NCBI RefSeq assembly: GCF_012396555.1
Contig: NZ_JAAXPS010000001.1
Span: 248,001 to 312,000, forward strand
From: Facklamia miroungae
GTDB lineage: Bacteria; Bacillota; Bacilli; Lactobacillales; Aerococcaceae
DNA length: 64,000 nt
Direction: 5' to 3'
Position numbers and translations under genes: made by a program. Below the pieces are notes generated by a model. The model was given only the letters and a program-made list of their open reading frames with translations. It did not search any database and was not told the origin of the DNA. Of this stretch, positions 24,981 to 34,843 are shown in pieces. Numbering within the stretch: position 1 is the stretch's first letter; each line of letters opens with the position of its first letter.

Positions 24981-26819
24981 CTAATTCTTTGTCTTTAATT
25001 TTCTTTGCAACGCCATTAACTTATTGATAACCTCGGTCGCCTTGTTGGCTTCTTGGTTTTGATTGTATTGTTTAAACAGAGTCTTTAATTCTTCGATTTC
25101 TTGTTCACAAAAAGCAATTTGAATCGTATCCAAGCAATCTGTCATAGCTTGGTCGTGATAACCAATAGGTTCAAAATCCCACATGACACTGGTCAAAAGA
25201 CTATTTACTTGAATATCTTCAATATTACCAACAATTCCAGTTAAAGGCAATTTGTTCCCTTGATAATAATACTCGGTTAATGCTAAAAATGCCTTTTGCG
25301 AAAAGTCATGATAGAGAAAGGGTATTTCCTTTAACTTTTCAAGGTAGAGCCAGGCTTCTGGATAGTACATTAAAAAGCCTAACCATAGCTTCTCACTTTG
25401 AAAGGCCTTAAAGGACTTCACAGCCAAAGCTTGCTTGTCACTGGGCAGCTGCAACGCTTCGACGGGTTTGACTTGTCCGCTTTCTTGTTTTTGCTTGGGT
25501 AGTGAACCCGCTAAGCGTAACATCCGCTCTTGTAAGAAGTCTTCTTCGATTTGGTATTCTTGGGCAATTTCCAAAAGGTACAGTTGCTTTTCAACTGGTG
25601 ATTGGATCTGACTCAAGGCGATAAGCAATTGATCAATATAATCCGCTAAGGCCCTCTTATCCGCTAATTGAAAGAACTGTTTTTGATAGTCTTTGTAAAA
25701 GGTAAAGGCCGATTGGGCACGATTTAATTGGTTTTGGAAGGCATCCTTCCCTTTTTGCTTGATCCACTCATCCGGGTCCATCCCATTCGGTAAATGAACA
25801 GCCTTGAAATTGACCTGTGGGAATTGTTTGCCTAATTCAAAAGCCTTTGCCGTCGCTTTTTGACCGGCTTCATCCCCATCAAAGACGAAGATCATTTCCT
25901 GAGCCAACTTACTCAAATAAGCTAAATGGTCATGACTCAAACTCGTTCCCATGGTGGCGACCGCCTGCTCAAAGCCGGCATCATACAAGGCAATCACATC
26001 CATAAACCCTTCACAAATGATAATTTGCTTCAAGCGTCGGATCGCTGGCCGGGCCAAATCGAGGTTGTAGACTAAGCGTCCTTTGTGGAAAATGGCTGTT
26101 TCGGGAGAATTGACATACTTACTTTTACGTGGATCCCCTGCTTGGTAAATCCGGCCGGAAAAAGCTAGTACCTGTCCTTGACTGGATCTTAAAGGAAATA
26201 TAATTCGACCGCGAAAGCGATCGACTATTTCTTGACTGTCCTCCGCTTGGTAGAAGATGCCGGAAGCGAGGAGGTCTTCGTCACTAAAGGCTTGATCTTT
26301 TAAAAAGGTCCATAGGAGCTTGGAATTCTCAGGTGCCAGTCCCAAGCCAAAGGCTTCAATTGTTTCCCGGTTCAAACCGCGCTTTAATAAATATTGAAAA
26401 GCAGGATCCCCATTTTCCGTTCCCGTTAAAAAGTACTGGTAAAATTCACTGGCTTTATCATAAATACCATAAAGGTGTTGGTGTTCTCTGGGTAATTCCG
26501 CTTCCGAACTAGCGGCAGTTATACTGACATCTAGAGGATAATTAGCAAATTCAGCCACCTTGATAACGGCTTGTTTAAAGGATAGCGATTCAATCTCTTG
26601 GATAAAACCAAAAACATTCCCTCCGCGACCACAGGAGAAACACTTATAGATCTGCTTGCCGGTATGGATGGAAAAAGAGGGGTTATTGTCTTCATGAAAA
26701 GGACAAGAAGCACTATAGCCTTGTCCTCTCTTTGTGAGTTGAACGTATTGGCTGACAACATCTTCTATTTTTACTGATTGCCGGATCGCTTCAATAACTT
26801 CGTTAGGTATGCGGGACAT
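24981..26819 (-). CDS. dnaG: DNA primase
   Basis: A 612-residue primase that lays RNA primers at the replication fork. The N-terminal zinc finger is Cys39, His42, Cys60, Cys63 (CPFHEDN ... KCFSCGRGG). The catalytic TOPRIM domain shows IICEGFMDVIALYDAG with its acidic residue and VFDGDEAGQKA with the D-x-D pair. A helical C-terminal region for helicase contact follows. The ATG at 26819 is preceded by GGAGGAGGG; a GTG one codon earlier is possible. rpsU, often linked to dnaG-rpoD, is absent; an MFS gene and engB precede it instead. Confidence 0.96.
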   Translation of the reverse strand: MSRIPNEVIEAIRQSVKIEDVVSQYVQLTKRGQGYSASCPFHEDNNPSFSIHTGKQIYKCFSCGRGGNVFGFIQEIESLSFKQAVIKVAEFANYPLDVSITAASSEAELPREHQHLYGIYDKASEFYQYFLTGTENGDPAFQYLLKRGLNRETIEAFGLGLAPENSKLLWTFLKDQAFSDEDLLASGIFYQAEDSQEIVDRFRGRIIFPLRSSQGQVLAFSGRIYQAGDPRKSKYVNSPETAIFHKGRLVYNLDLARPAIRRLKQIIICEGFMDVIALYDAGFEQAVATMGTSLSHDHLAYLSKLAQEMIFVFDGDEAGQKATAKAFELGKQFPQVNFKAVHLPNGMDPDEWIKQKGKDAFQNQLNRAQSAFTFYKDYQKQFFQLADKRALADYIDQLLIALSQIQSPVEKQLYLLEIAQEYQIEEDFLQERMLRLAGSLPKQKQESGQVKPVEALQLPSDKQALAVKSFKAFQSEKLWLGFLMYYPEAWLYLEKLKEIPFLYHDFSQKAFLALTEYYYQGNKLPLTGIVGNIEDIQVNSLLTSVMWDFEPIGYHDQAMTDCLDTIQIAFCEQEIEELKTLFKQYNQNQEANKATEVINKLMALQRKLKTKN

Positions 26820-26856
26820 CACTTCCCTCCTCCTCTAAATAGTTTAAATAAAATTC

Positions 26857-28113
26857 TTATACGGACTGGGAGGCTGGTTTCTTGGCTTTCCAGAGTAAAA
26901 AGGCACCCAGCATGAACTGTAGAACGATCACAAACAGGCCTTTTAAAGAGTCGCCAGTGATTTGAGCCACAATCGCTAAGGTCGTCGTTCCTAAGACCGA
27001 AGAGAACTTACCAAAAATATTATAGAAACCAAACAGCTGGTTGTTCTTCTCGAGCGGAATAAGCGAGCCAAAATATGACCGGCTTAATGACTGGATGCCA
27101 CCTTGGGCACTTCCGACCAGGATGGCGATTAAAATGAAATCCATGAAAGATGACAAGGACAAAGCCATTAGACAGATTAGAATATAAGTGGCAATCCCTG
27201 TAAAGAGCATGATTCGTGTTCCCCAGCGCTTAGCCAAGATACCGTATATAATTGAACAAGGAAAGGCTACAATTTGAACGACTAACAGCATCAAAATTAA
27301 TTGAGTCGCACTTAAGCCTTGGTCGCTACCAATCGAGGTGGCCATCTTAATAATGGTTCCAACCCCATCAATGTAAAAGAAATAGCCGAGTAAGAAATAA
27401 ATAATTACTTTGTCTTTACTCAATTCAGCCAGGGTCTCTTTTAAGGAGGTGAGCGTTGAAGCCCAAATATTCGCCTGACGTGGCTGATCAATATAAACCT
27501 GGTCGACATGCTTCCAATAAGGAATGGTAAAGATGAACCACCAACTCGCCGTCAATAGGAAGCCGATATTCACTACCCAGCCAGCCTCTAACCAACCGGA
27601 GAATTGCAAGACCATAAAGATAAGAAAAGGAATCACACTGCCGATATAGCCAAAGCCAAAACCGGCTGAAGAGACCAAATCTAAACGGTCACGACTGGTC
27701 ACATCCATTAATGAAGCATCGTAAAAGATATTCGCTGTGGAAAAACCAATCGCTGAAAAACAATAGAGAACCAGCAACCATTGCCAAGAGCCCTGTCCAA
27801 CAAAAATCATTGAGAAAACAGAAAGAATCCCTAACATGGTTGCGATCGTGAACATCTTTTTGCGGTAGCCAGGAAAGTCCGCTAATGTGCCAAGAAAAGG
27901 CGCCATGACCGCTACCAAAATAGTCCCAATCGCATTGGTATAGCCCAAATAGGCGGTCGAATTGGCATTGGAGACACCCGCATGACTGGCAATACTCTTA
28001 TAAAGAATCGGAAATAAGGCAGTGGTAATCATTAAGGAATAGGCTGAATTCGCCCAATCTTGTAGGATCCATGAGAATTCCTTCTTGGTATAGGTGGAAA
28101 ATAGCTTTTTCAC
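26857..28113 (-). CDS. MFS transporter, Atg22/UMF1-like
   Basis: A 418-residue permease with about 12 membrane helices. The opening WILQDWANSAYSLMITTALF and the loop APFLGTLADFPGYRKKM (an MFS motif A variant) are characteristic of the Atg22-like (UMF1) family of the major facilitator superfamily. The late segment SAQGGIQSLSRSYFGSLIP is also conserved. Bacterial members are poorly characterised; amino-acid or small-metabolite efflux is assumed from the yeast vacuolar relative. It sits between engB (12 bases) and dnaG (37 bases), so it is probably cotranscribed with both. Confidence 0.85.
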   Translation of the reverse strand: MKKLFSTYTKKEFSWILQDWANSAYSLMITTALFPILYKSIASHAGVSNANSTAYLGYTNAIGTILVAVMAPFLGTLADFPGYRKKMFTIATMLGILSVFSMIFVGQGSWQWLLVLYCFSAIGFSTANIFYDASLMDVTSRDRLDLVSSAGFGFGYIGSVIPFLIFMVLQFSGWLEAGWVVNIGFLLTASWWFIFTIPYWKHVDQVYIDQPRQANIWASTLTSLKETLAELSKDKVIIYFLLGYFFYIDGVGTIIKMATSIGSDQGLSATQLILMLLVVQIVAFPCSIIYGILAKRWGTRIMLFTGIATYILICLMALSLSSFMDFILIAILVGSAQGGIQSLSRSYFGSLIPLEKNNQLFGFYNIFGKFSSVLGTTTLAIVAQITGDSLKGLFVIVLQFMLGAFLLWKAKKPASQSV

Positions 28114-28124
28114 TTTATCGGCTC

Positions 28125-28718
28125 CTATTCTGCTTCAAGCACCGTTTCAATCATCTCTAACATTTCTTCCCGCCCTTCGCCTGTAACGGCTGAAAAGGTG
28201 AAGAGTGCATCAGTAGTAGGTAAATTTAAGCTTTTCTTATAGAGGGATAGGTGTTTATTTAGTTGGCTCTTCTTGATTTTATCTGCCTTGGTCAGACAAA
28301 TCGCAAAAGGAATATCTAAAGACTCAGCAAATTGATACATTTCTTGGTCTAACTTAGTCGGTTCATGGCGAATATCCATCAAAAGAATCAGTAAACGCAG
28401 ATTGGTCCGATTTTGTAAAAAGGACAAGTTCATCTTGGCCCAATTATTACGACTAACTTTAGAGACTCGAGCATAACCGTAACCCGGTACATCGACCAGG
28501 CGAAAGGCATCGTCATTGACCGAATAGAAATTTAAGGTTTGTGTTTTACCAGGTTGGCCGGAGGTTCGAGCTAACTTATTGCGTTGCAAGAGCTTATTGA
28601 TAAAGCTCGATTTTCCGACATTGGACCTTCCTGCCAGAGCGATCTCTGGCACAGCATCTTGTGGTGACTGAGCGACTTGAACAGCAGAGATTATGAATTT
28701 TGCTTCTTTAATGTGCAT
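28125..28718 (-). CDS. engB: Ribosome biogenesis GTPase YsxC/EngB
   Basis: A 197-residue TRAFAC GTPase needed for large ribosomal subunit assembly. G1 is GRSNVGKSS, G3 is DVPGYGYA, G4 is TKADK, and the switch I region reads ARTSGQPGKTQTLNFY. Length is typical. It starts 14 bases after clpX, and the tig-clpX-ysxC order matches other Firmicutes, here without the lon genes found between clpX and ysxC in Bacillus. Confidence 0.95.
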   Translation of the reverse strand: MHIKEAKFIISAVQVAQSPQDAVPEIALAGRSNVGKSSFINKLLQRNKLARTSGQPGKTQTLNFYSVNDDAFRLVDVPGYGYARVSKVSRNNWAKMNLSFLQNRTNLRLLILLMDIRHEPTKLDQEMYQFAESLDIPFAICLTKADKIKKSQLNKHLSLYKKSLNLPTTDALFTFSAVTGEGREEMLEMIETVLEAE

Positions 28719-28732
28719 GCGTCTACCCCATT

Positions 28733-29974
28733 TTATTTGGCTATTTTGCGATTATTGTGGTTGTAATAATTGGCACGACCCTCTCCTAACACAGCATCCT
28801 TAGTTACTTTAATCCGTGTAATATCTTCTCTTTGTGGCACTTCAAACATAATATCGAGCATGGTCTTTTCCAGAATTGAACGAAGACCACGGGCGCCTGT
28901 CTCGCGCAAAATAGCTTGTTGAGCAATTTCTTTTAGTGCCGCCGGTTCAAACTCGAGTTTGATATCTTCCATTTCCATTAAGCGTTGATATTGCTTGACT
29001 AGAGCGTTCTTAGGCTTCGTTAAGATATTGACTAGGTCCTCTTTTGATAATTGGTCTAAGACCGTTAAGATGGGCAAACGACCAATAAATTCAGGGATCA
29101 AACCGAATTTGAGTAGGTCCTCTGAGCTGGCCAATTGCATGATATTTTCTTCGGCATACTTTTGATGAGTGTCGGTACCAAAACCGATTACTTTTGAGCC
29201 TAAACGTTCTTTAATGATCGTTTCAATACCGGCAAAAGCGCCACCAACGATAAAGAGAATTTGTGACGTATCTATTTGAATAAACTCTTGGTTCGGATGC
29301 TTGCGTCCACCCTTAGGGGGTATATTAGCTTCGGTTCCTTCCAAAATTTTCAGTAAGGCTTGTTGTACCCCTTCGCCGGATACATCCCGTGTAATTGAAG
29401 TGTTTTCAGACTTACGGGCAATTTTATCGATTTCATCGACGTAGATAATGCCCTTTTGCGCGCGCTCGATGTCGTAGTCTGCTGCTTGAACTAATTTAAG
29501 TAAGATATTTTCAACATCTTCACCCACGTAGCCTGCTTCAGTGAGGGTCGTGGCATCCGCGATTGCAAAGGGAACATTGATGATTCTAGCTAAACTTTGT
29601 GCGAGATAGGTCTTACCTGATCCGGTCGGACCTATGATACAGATATTGGACTTTTGCAATTCAACATCATCATCTTCAGCTTCAAAATTTATACGTTTAT
29701 AATGATTATAAACTGCCACTGCCAAGGCTTTCTTGGCCTGGTCTTGACCAATCACATATTGGTTTAATTGGTCGACAATTTCTTGGGGTTTAAGCACCTT
29801 AACAGGTTCTTGTTCCGAGTCGAACCGCATTTCTTCTTGAATAATCGATTGACATAAATCGACACATTCATTACAGATGAAAACATCTGGTCCAGCGATA
29901 ATTTTATCGACCTCATCTTGTGATTTGCCACAAAAGGAGCAGTAATAATCATTGATATTTGTTGTCTTTCCCAT
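28733..29974 (-). CDS. clpX: ATP-dependent protease ATPase subunit ClpX
   Basis: A 413-residue AAA+ unfoldase that feeds substrates to ClpP. The N-terminal zinc-binding domain has Cys12, Cys15, Cys34 and Cys37. Walker A is GPTGSGKT, Walker B is [11 protein letters not shown], the pore loop is in [11 protein letters not shown], and KVIGFG is the ClpP-docking IGF loop. Sensor 2 is in [13 protein letters not shown]. It lies downstream of tig behind a terminator-like hairpin, so expression may be partly through read-through. ClpP is not in the window. AAAGGAGG precedes the ATG. Confidence 0.97.
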   Translation of the reverse strand: MGKTTNINDYYCSFCGKSQDEVDKIIAGPDVFICNECVDLCQSIIQEEMRFDSEQEPVKVLKPQEIVDQLNQYVIGQDQAKKALAVAVYNHYKRINFEAEDDDVELQKSNICIIGPTGSGKTYLAQSLARIINVPFAIADATTLTEAGYVGEDVENILLKLVQAADYDIERAQKGIIYVDEIDKIARKSENTSITRDVSGEGVQQALLKILEGTEANIPPKGGRKHPNQEFIQIDTSQILFIVGGAFAGIETIIKERLGSKVIGFGTDTHQKYAEENIMQLASSEDLLKFGLIPEFIGRLPILTVLDQLSKEDLVNILTKPKNALVKQYQRLMEMEDIKLEFEPAALKEIAQQAILRETGARGLRSILEKTMLDIMFEVPQREDITRIKVTKDAVLGEGRANYYNHNNRKIAK

Positions 29975-30013
29975 GTTTCCTCCTTTGAAAATAGGTATTT
30001 CCTAAATAAGACT

Positions 30014-30060
30014 AAAAAGGGACGCAAAAGTCACCTTAAATCAGACTGTTGCGATCCCTC
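30014..30060 (-). terminator. Hairpin terminator after tig
   Basis: The minus-strand stem AGGGA-TCGCAA pairs with TTTGCG-TCCCT and is followed by TTTTT. A T run in the opposite direction means it could also stop plus-strand transcripts. It lies between tig and clpX. Confidence 0.75.
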
Positions 30061-30088
30061 TTTTTTTTATTACTTCTATTAGAGTATC

Positions 30089-31369
30089 CTATTTTTCTTC
30101 AACTGAGTCAACAATTAAGCTCATGGCTTTCTTCAAACGGATGTCTGATTTTAGCATATCCTCAGTAACGTATTGTTTAACTTGTTCAACTGGCATACCA
30201 TATTGACCCGCTAACAATTCGATTTCTTTATTGATTTCTTCTTCGTTGACGTCGATCTTCTCTTCAGCCACAATCGCTTCTAGGACTAGGTTAGTCTTCG
30301 TTCTTAGGTCTGCTTCTTCTGCGAATTGATTATGTAAGTCTTCGCGCGAAGTGCCTGAAATTTGATAGTATAGGTCTTCGTTAATGCCTTGGCGTTTTAA
30401 GTTGTTCAAGAAGTGATCCATTTGACGGTGGATTTCTTCATGAACCATTGCTTCAGGTAATTCAACGATTTCAGCATTTTCGACTGCTTGACGAAGGGCT
30501 AAGTCTTCAATCATTTCTTTAGCTTGGCTTTCTTTTTCTTCCACCAATTGCACACGCACTTTGTTGCGTAGCTCGTCTAAGCTTTCGACTTCATCATCAG
30601 CATCTTTCGCAAATTCATCGTCTAATTCTGGTAATTCTTTGGCTTTCACTTCATGAACGTGCACCTTAAAGATTGCTTCTTGTCCAGCTAATTCTTCAGC
30701 ATGGTACTCTTCTGGGAAAGTCACTTTCACTTCAACGTCATCACCAGACTTAGCTCCTACAAGCTGATCTTCAAAGCCAGGAATGAATGAGTGAGAGCCT
30801 AATTCTAGTGAATGGTTTTCACCTTTTCCACCTTCAAATGGTTCACCGTCACGGAAGCCTTCATAGTCAATGACAACTGTGTCGCCTTCTTCGGCGGCTT
30901 CTTCTTTAACGACTAATTCAGCTAACTGTTGACGTTTCTCTTCTAAGCGAGCTTCCACATCTTCATCACTTACTTCACGGTCTTGTTTTTCAACACTTAG
31001 GCCTTTGTATTCGCCTAATTTTACTTCTGGTTTTAAAGTGACTTTGGCCGTAATTACCCATGGCTTGCCTTTTTCCATTGATTCAATATCAATTTCAGGT
31101 TGAGTAACGACATCGATTTCTGCTTCATCGACTGCTTTTTGGTAAGCACTAGGTAACAATTGGTTCAATACTTCTTCGTATAAAGAAGCTTCACCGTATA
31201 CGTTATTGAAAATTTGACGCGGAACTTTCCCCTTACGGAATCCAGGTACGGAAATATTCTTACGCACTTTATTATAGGCTTTATCGAGGCCCTTATTTAC
31301 ATCTTCCACTGGAATTTCAAAGGTCAGAACACCTTCGTTGACTGAACTTTTTTCAAATTGTGTTGTCAT
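30089..31369 (-). CDS. tig: Trigger factor
   Basis: A 426-residue ribosome-associated chaperone. The N-terminal ribosome-binding tail has the signature GFRKGKVPR (about residues 44-52). The middle FKBP-like prolyl isomerase domain runs from about 150 to 240 (EEGDTVVIDYEGFRDGEPF, FPEEYHAEELAG). An acidic helical C-terminal substrate-binding domain follows. Length is standard. GGAGGAAG stands 9-10 bases before the ATG. It is divergent from recU with about 210 bases between them. Confidence 0.96.
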   Translation of the reverse strand: MTTQFEKSSVNEGVLTFEIPVEDVNKGLDKAYNKVRKNISVPGFRKGKVPRQIFNNVYGEASLYEEVLNQLLPSAYQKAVDEAEIDVVTQPEIDIESMEKGKPWVITAKVTLKPEVKLGEYKGLSVEKQDREVSDEDVEARLEEKRQQLAELVVKEEAAEEGDTVVIDYEGFRDGEPFEGGKGENHSLELGSHSFIPGFEDQLVGAKSGDDVEVKVTFPEEYHAEELAGQEAIFKVHVHEVKAKELPELDDEFAKDADDEVESLDELRNKVRVQLVEEKESQAKEMIEDLALRQAVENAEIVELPEAMVHEEIHRQMDHFLNNLKRQGINEDLYYQISGTSREDLHNQFAEEADLRTKTNLVLEAIVAEEKIDVNEEEINKEIELLAGQYGMPVEQVKQYVTEDMLKSDIRLKKAMSLIVDSVEEK

Positions 31370-31549
31370 AATTATTCTTCCTCCAAGACTAGTATATAAT
31401 TTACATACCTATACAGTTTAACTAAATTCTATTCTTTTGTAAACACTAAATCAATATTACCAATAAAGTCTAATAAAATTCATTTTTAATTGTTAAAGTG
31501 TTTATATGATTTCGTCTTAATTGAACTAGGTATCTGCTTTTAAATTCGT

Positions 31550-31555
31550 TATAAT
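31550..31555 (+). promoter_or_regulatory. Candidate -10 of the recU-pbp1A promoter
   Basis: A plus-strand TATAAT lies 24 bases before the recU start. No strong -35 is at 17 bases; TTGAAC is 23 bases upstream, too far. The ribosome site AAGGAG follows at about 31566. Confidence 0.45.
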
Positions 31556-31578
31556 AGAAGATATTAAGGAGTGAGTCC

Positions 31579-32193
31579 ATGATTAAATATCCAGCAGGAC
31601 AAGGTCCTCGTCTTCATCTAAAAACCAACCCAAGATCTACGAAACAAGCTACTCAATACGGTAGTCGGGGTATGACCTTTGAAGAGATGATCAATCAAAG
31701 CAATGCCTATTATCTCAATCGTCAACTCGCTGTGATCCATAAAAAACCGACCCCCATTCAGATTGTCAAGGTAGACTATCCCAAACGCTCAGCTGCTAAA
31801 ATCACAGAAGCCTATTTTCGTCAGGCTTCCACAACTGATTACAACGGCGTGTATTTAGGTAGGTATATTGATTTCGAAACGAAAGAAACCCGCAATAAGA
31901 CCTCTTTTCCACTATCCAATCTTCATGACCACCAGATTGAACACATGAAGCAATGTCACCAACAAGGAGGACTCGTCTTTTTGCTCATTTATTTTAAAGC
32001 CCATGATACAATTTATTTAATCCCTTACCCACTTTTAGAAGGCTTTATACAAAAGAATAAGAAGCAAAGTATCCCTTATGCTTTTATCCAAAAAAATGCC
32101 TATGCTTGTCCCCAAGGCCAATTTCCCATTTCGGTGGATTATTTAAGTGCCTTGGATGCCTATATTGAACAAGCCGATCAAAATGAAGTTTAA
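31579..32193 (+). CDS. recU: Holliday junction resolvase RecU
   Basis: A 204-residue nuclease that resolves Holliday junctions during recombination and chromosome segregation. The N-terminal basic tail is followed by YGSRGMTFEEMINQSNAYYL. The PD-(D/E)xK active site is seen in TDYNGVYLGRYIDFETKET. The conserved ending AFIQKNAY fits. Length is normal. It is followed after 26 bases by the class A PBP gene, the standard recU-pbp1A arrangement. It and pbp1A are the only plus-strand genes in the window. Confidence 0.95.
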   Translation: MIKYPAGQGPRLHLKTNPRSTKQATQYGSRGMTFEEMINQSNAYYLNRQLAVIHKKPTPIQIVKVDYPKRSAAKITEAYFRQASTTDYNGVYLGRYIDFETKETRNKTSFPLSNLHDHQIEHMKQCHQQGGLVFLLIYFKAHDTIYLIPYPLLEGFIQKNKKQSIPYAFIQKNAYACPQGQFPISVDYLSALDAYIEQADQNEV

Positions 32194-32219
32194 TTCGCCA
32201 ATAGAAACGAGGAATATAT

Positions 32220-34697
32220 ATGGTTACTGGAAGTCGTGTTGAAAGAAAAAAGTATCGTCAAAAGCAATATAATAAGACACCCAAGCGCAATTATCTGACT
32301 TGGCTCAAACGCATCCTGATTATTGGGCTTTCTTTGGGTCTGGTGGTCCTTATTGCTGGGGCTAGTCTTTTTACCTACTATGCGATGTCCGCCCCGGAGA
32401 TCAGCCAGGATGACCTCACAGGGCAAGTTTCTTCCAAAGTCTTTGACCACGAGGGAAACTTAGTCAAAACGCTAGGAGGCAAAAATCGTGAACTGATGAC
32501 GCCTGACCAGATCCCTGACGTGCTTAAAGAAGCTGTTTTAGCGATCGAAGATGCACGCTTCATGGAACATAAAGGGGTTGACCCGATTCGAATTGTCGGA
32601 GCCGCTCTGGCCAACCTTAAATCTGGAGATATTCGTCAAGGGGGATCGACCATTACCCAACAATTAGTCAAATTGTCGGTCTTCTCAACCAAATTTGAAG
32701 ATCAAACCTTAGAAAGAAAGGCGCAAGAAGCCTGGCTTTCACTGAAACTCGAACAAGAATACTCTAAAGAGGAGATTCTCTCCCTGTATCTCAACAAATT
32801 ATTCTATTCCAATAATGTTTATGGGGCTAAAACAGCAGCCAGGACCTTCTTTAGCAAAGAATTAAAAGACCTTACTTTGGCCGAAGCGGCACTTTTGGCG
32901 GGACTGCCACAAGCTCCAACTCAATATGACCCATACCTCTACCCTGATGTGGCCCAAGAACGTAGAGATACTGTCTTGCAAGTGATGCTTAAGCGCAAAT
33001 TGATCAGTCAAGCCCAATATCAACAAGCTATTGCCATTCCTGTTTCTTCTATGTTAACCCCTCTCGATGATGACACCCTGAGTGAGAAGGACTTAATGGT
33101 GGATGCTTACATCGATGTGGTAGCGCAAGAAGTGCAAGATAAGATGAATTTGAATGTTTATACCGATGGCTTAGAAATTTATACCAACCTCGATTTGGAA
33201 GCTCAAAAACATCTTTATCAAACTGTTCAAGATTCAGCAGGTCAAATATTCCCTAATGATAAGATGCAAACAGCGGTCTCCATCATTAATGTTGATAACG
33301 GCCAAATCACTGCCCTATCCGGCGGTCGCAATCAAGAAGTAGCAATGGGACTCAACCGTACGACGACTCTTAACCGCAGTATTGGCTCCACTATGAAGCC
33401 TTTGGCAGATTATGGACCAGCGATTGAATACTTGAATTATTCAACCGGTCAAACTGTTGTTGATGAACCTTACCAATATAGCTCTGGTGATGAAATTTAT
33501 AACTATGATATGAATTATAAAGGCAAACAAACACTACGAGAGGCCTTGGTTGGGTCACGTAATATCCCTGCCCTTAAATTACTACAAGAAGTGGGCTTGG
33601 ATAAGTCTTATTCTTTCTTACAAAAAATGGACATTAACATCAAAAATAATAATCAACGCGAACTGGTTGAATCCAATGCAATTGGTGGCGAGATGACTCC
33701 GATTCAATTAGCAGCCGCTTATGCCACGATTGCCAATTATGGTAACTATTATAAGCCATATACTGTCAATAAAGTGGTCACCCAAGCTGGAACGATTCAA
33801 GAATTCCAAGCAGAAAGTCGCCAGGCGATGAAAGATTCGACCGCCTATATGTTAATTGATATCTTGAAAGGTGTACCGGGCACCTTTGCTGAAAAAGCCG
33901 CTGTTAACGGCCTTTATCATGCCGGTAAAACAGGAACCACCAACTATTCCAACCAGCAGCGTGCGGAATTGGGAATTGATCCCGAAATTTTTGCGGCACC
34001 TGATGCTTGGTATGCGGGCTTCACCCCTCAATACGCGATTGCAACTTGGGTCGGCTATGACGATCCTTATCAAACGGGTCATCAATTAAGCTATCAAGAT
34101 TCATTGATTCCACAAATGATCTACCAGGAAATGATTCAATACCTGATGCAAGACGTTCCAATAGTTGATTGGCAAAAACCCGACTCTGTTGAAATCGCTG
34201 AAATTGAGAAATATACCCAACCTTTACAAAAGCCCAGTCCTCAGACCCCTGCAAACATGCGGTCGAATGAACTTTTTGTAAAGGGTACTCAACCCACTCA
34301 AATTTCACCAGTCTACAAGGTTCTACCTGCTCCAACCGGATTTGATGCCGAATACAACGAAGAAACGCAAGAAATTGAAGCAAAATGGGATCCACTGACT
34401 ATTCAAGGAACTTTTGAACTGAGTCTTAATGGTAATGTGATCTATATTGGAACGGATACTGAATTTAAGGTTGAAGCCCCTGCTCCAGGCTACTATGAAC
34501 TTGGTTTAAGAATTGTCGATGGCTATTCAGCTTCTGACCGCTTAATGATCAATTTCGACCTATCAGTGGAAGAAACCTCAACCAGTGAAGAATCTACTCT
34601 TGAAACGAGCGAGACGACTTTAGCACCTGACCCGAATAATCCTAATCCGGGTGGTGAAGAAGGTCTGACTTCACTTGAAAATAATGACGGTCCTTAA
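32220..34697 (+). CDS. pbp1A: Class A penicillin-binding protein 1A
   Basis: An 825-residue bifunctional peptidoglycan synthase. A basic cytoplasmic tail precedes one membrane anchor (residues 31-54). The GT51 glycosyltransferase domain has EDARFMEHKG (catalytic Glu110) and GGSTITQQLVK. The transpeptidase domain has the SxxK motif at Ser390 (STMK), SxN at Ser446 (SRN) and KTG at 570-572. A fibronectin-III-like region (about 690-780) and a Ser/Thr/Glu-rich, Pro/Asn-rich tail end the protein outside the cell. The ATG has GAGGAA upstream. A strong terminator follows. Confidence 0.95.
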   Translation: MVTGSRVERKKYRQKQYNKTPKRNYLTWLKRILIIGLSLGLVVLIAGASLFTYYAMSAPEISQDDLTGQVSSKVFDHEGNLVKTLGGKNRELMTPDQIPDVLKEAVLAIEDARFMEHKGVDPIRIVGAALANLKSGDIRQGGSTITQQLVKLSVFSTKFEDQTLERKAQEAWLSLKLEQEYSKEEILSLYLNKLFYSNNVYGAKTAARTFFSKELKDLTLAEAALLAGLPQAPTQYDPYLYPDVAQERRDTVLQVMLKRKLISQAQYQQAIAIPVSSMLTPLDDDTLSEKDLMVDAYIDVVAQEVQDKMNLNVYTDGLEIYTNLDLEAQKHLYQTVQDSAGQIFPNDKMQTAVSIINVDNGQITALSGGRNQEVAMGLNRTTTLNRSIGSTMKPLADYGPAIEYLNYSTGQTVVDEPYQYSSGDEIYNYDMNYKGKQTLREALVGSRNIPALKLLQEVGLDKSYSFLQKMDINIKNNNQRELVESNAIGGEMTPIQLAAAYATIANYGNYYKPYTVNKVVTQAGTIQEFQAESRQAMKDSTAYMLIDILKGVPGTFAEKAAVNGLYHAGKTGTTNYSNQQRAELGIDPEIFAAPDAWYAGFTPQYAIATWVGYDDPYQTGHQLSYQDSLIPQMIYQEMIQYLMQDVPIVDWQKPDSVEIAEIEKYTQPLQKPSPQTPANMRSNELFVKGTQPTQISPVYKVLPAPTGFDAEYNEETQEIEAKWDPLTIQGTFELSLNGNVIYIGTDTEFKVEAPAPGYYELGLRIVDGYSASDRLMINFDLSVEETSTSEESTLETSETTLAPDPNNPNPGGEEGLTSLENNDGP

Positions 34698-34715
34698 TTG
34701 AACTGTTATACACTT

Positions 34716-34763
34716 AAAAGGCTCATCCTCAAGCTAAGCTTGAAGATGAGCCTTTTGCTTTTT
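34716..34763. terminator. Terminator between convergent pbp1A and dnaD
   Basis: Long hairpin with arms AAAAGGCTCATC / GATGAGCCTTTT and inner CAAGCT/AGCTTG pairing, followed on the plus strand by GCTTTTT. The minus strand has a shorter T run, so it mainly ends recU-pbp1A and may work both ways. Confidence 0.85.
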
Positions 34764-34788
34764 AAGAAATCAAAAAACCCCAGCAATG

Positions 34789-34814
34789 TTTTAAGACTTT
34801 ATCCAGTCTTTAAA
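34789..34814 (-). repeat. Small inverted repeat downstream of dnaD
   Basis: Arms TTTTAAGACT and AGTCTTTAAAA around a 6-base loop, 30 bases after the dnaD stop. A run of six T occurs about 20 bases further on the minus strand, so it may assist dnaD termination. Confidence 0.35.
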
Positions 34815-34843
34815 ATAGCCAAGGCTTTTGAAGCTTTTGAAAA

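Noticed and set aside
29996-30014. A TTTCCTAAATAAG stretch before clpX resembling the satD repeats
   Set aside because: It matches only part of one arm, lacks the dyad and is single; probably chance.
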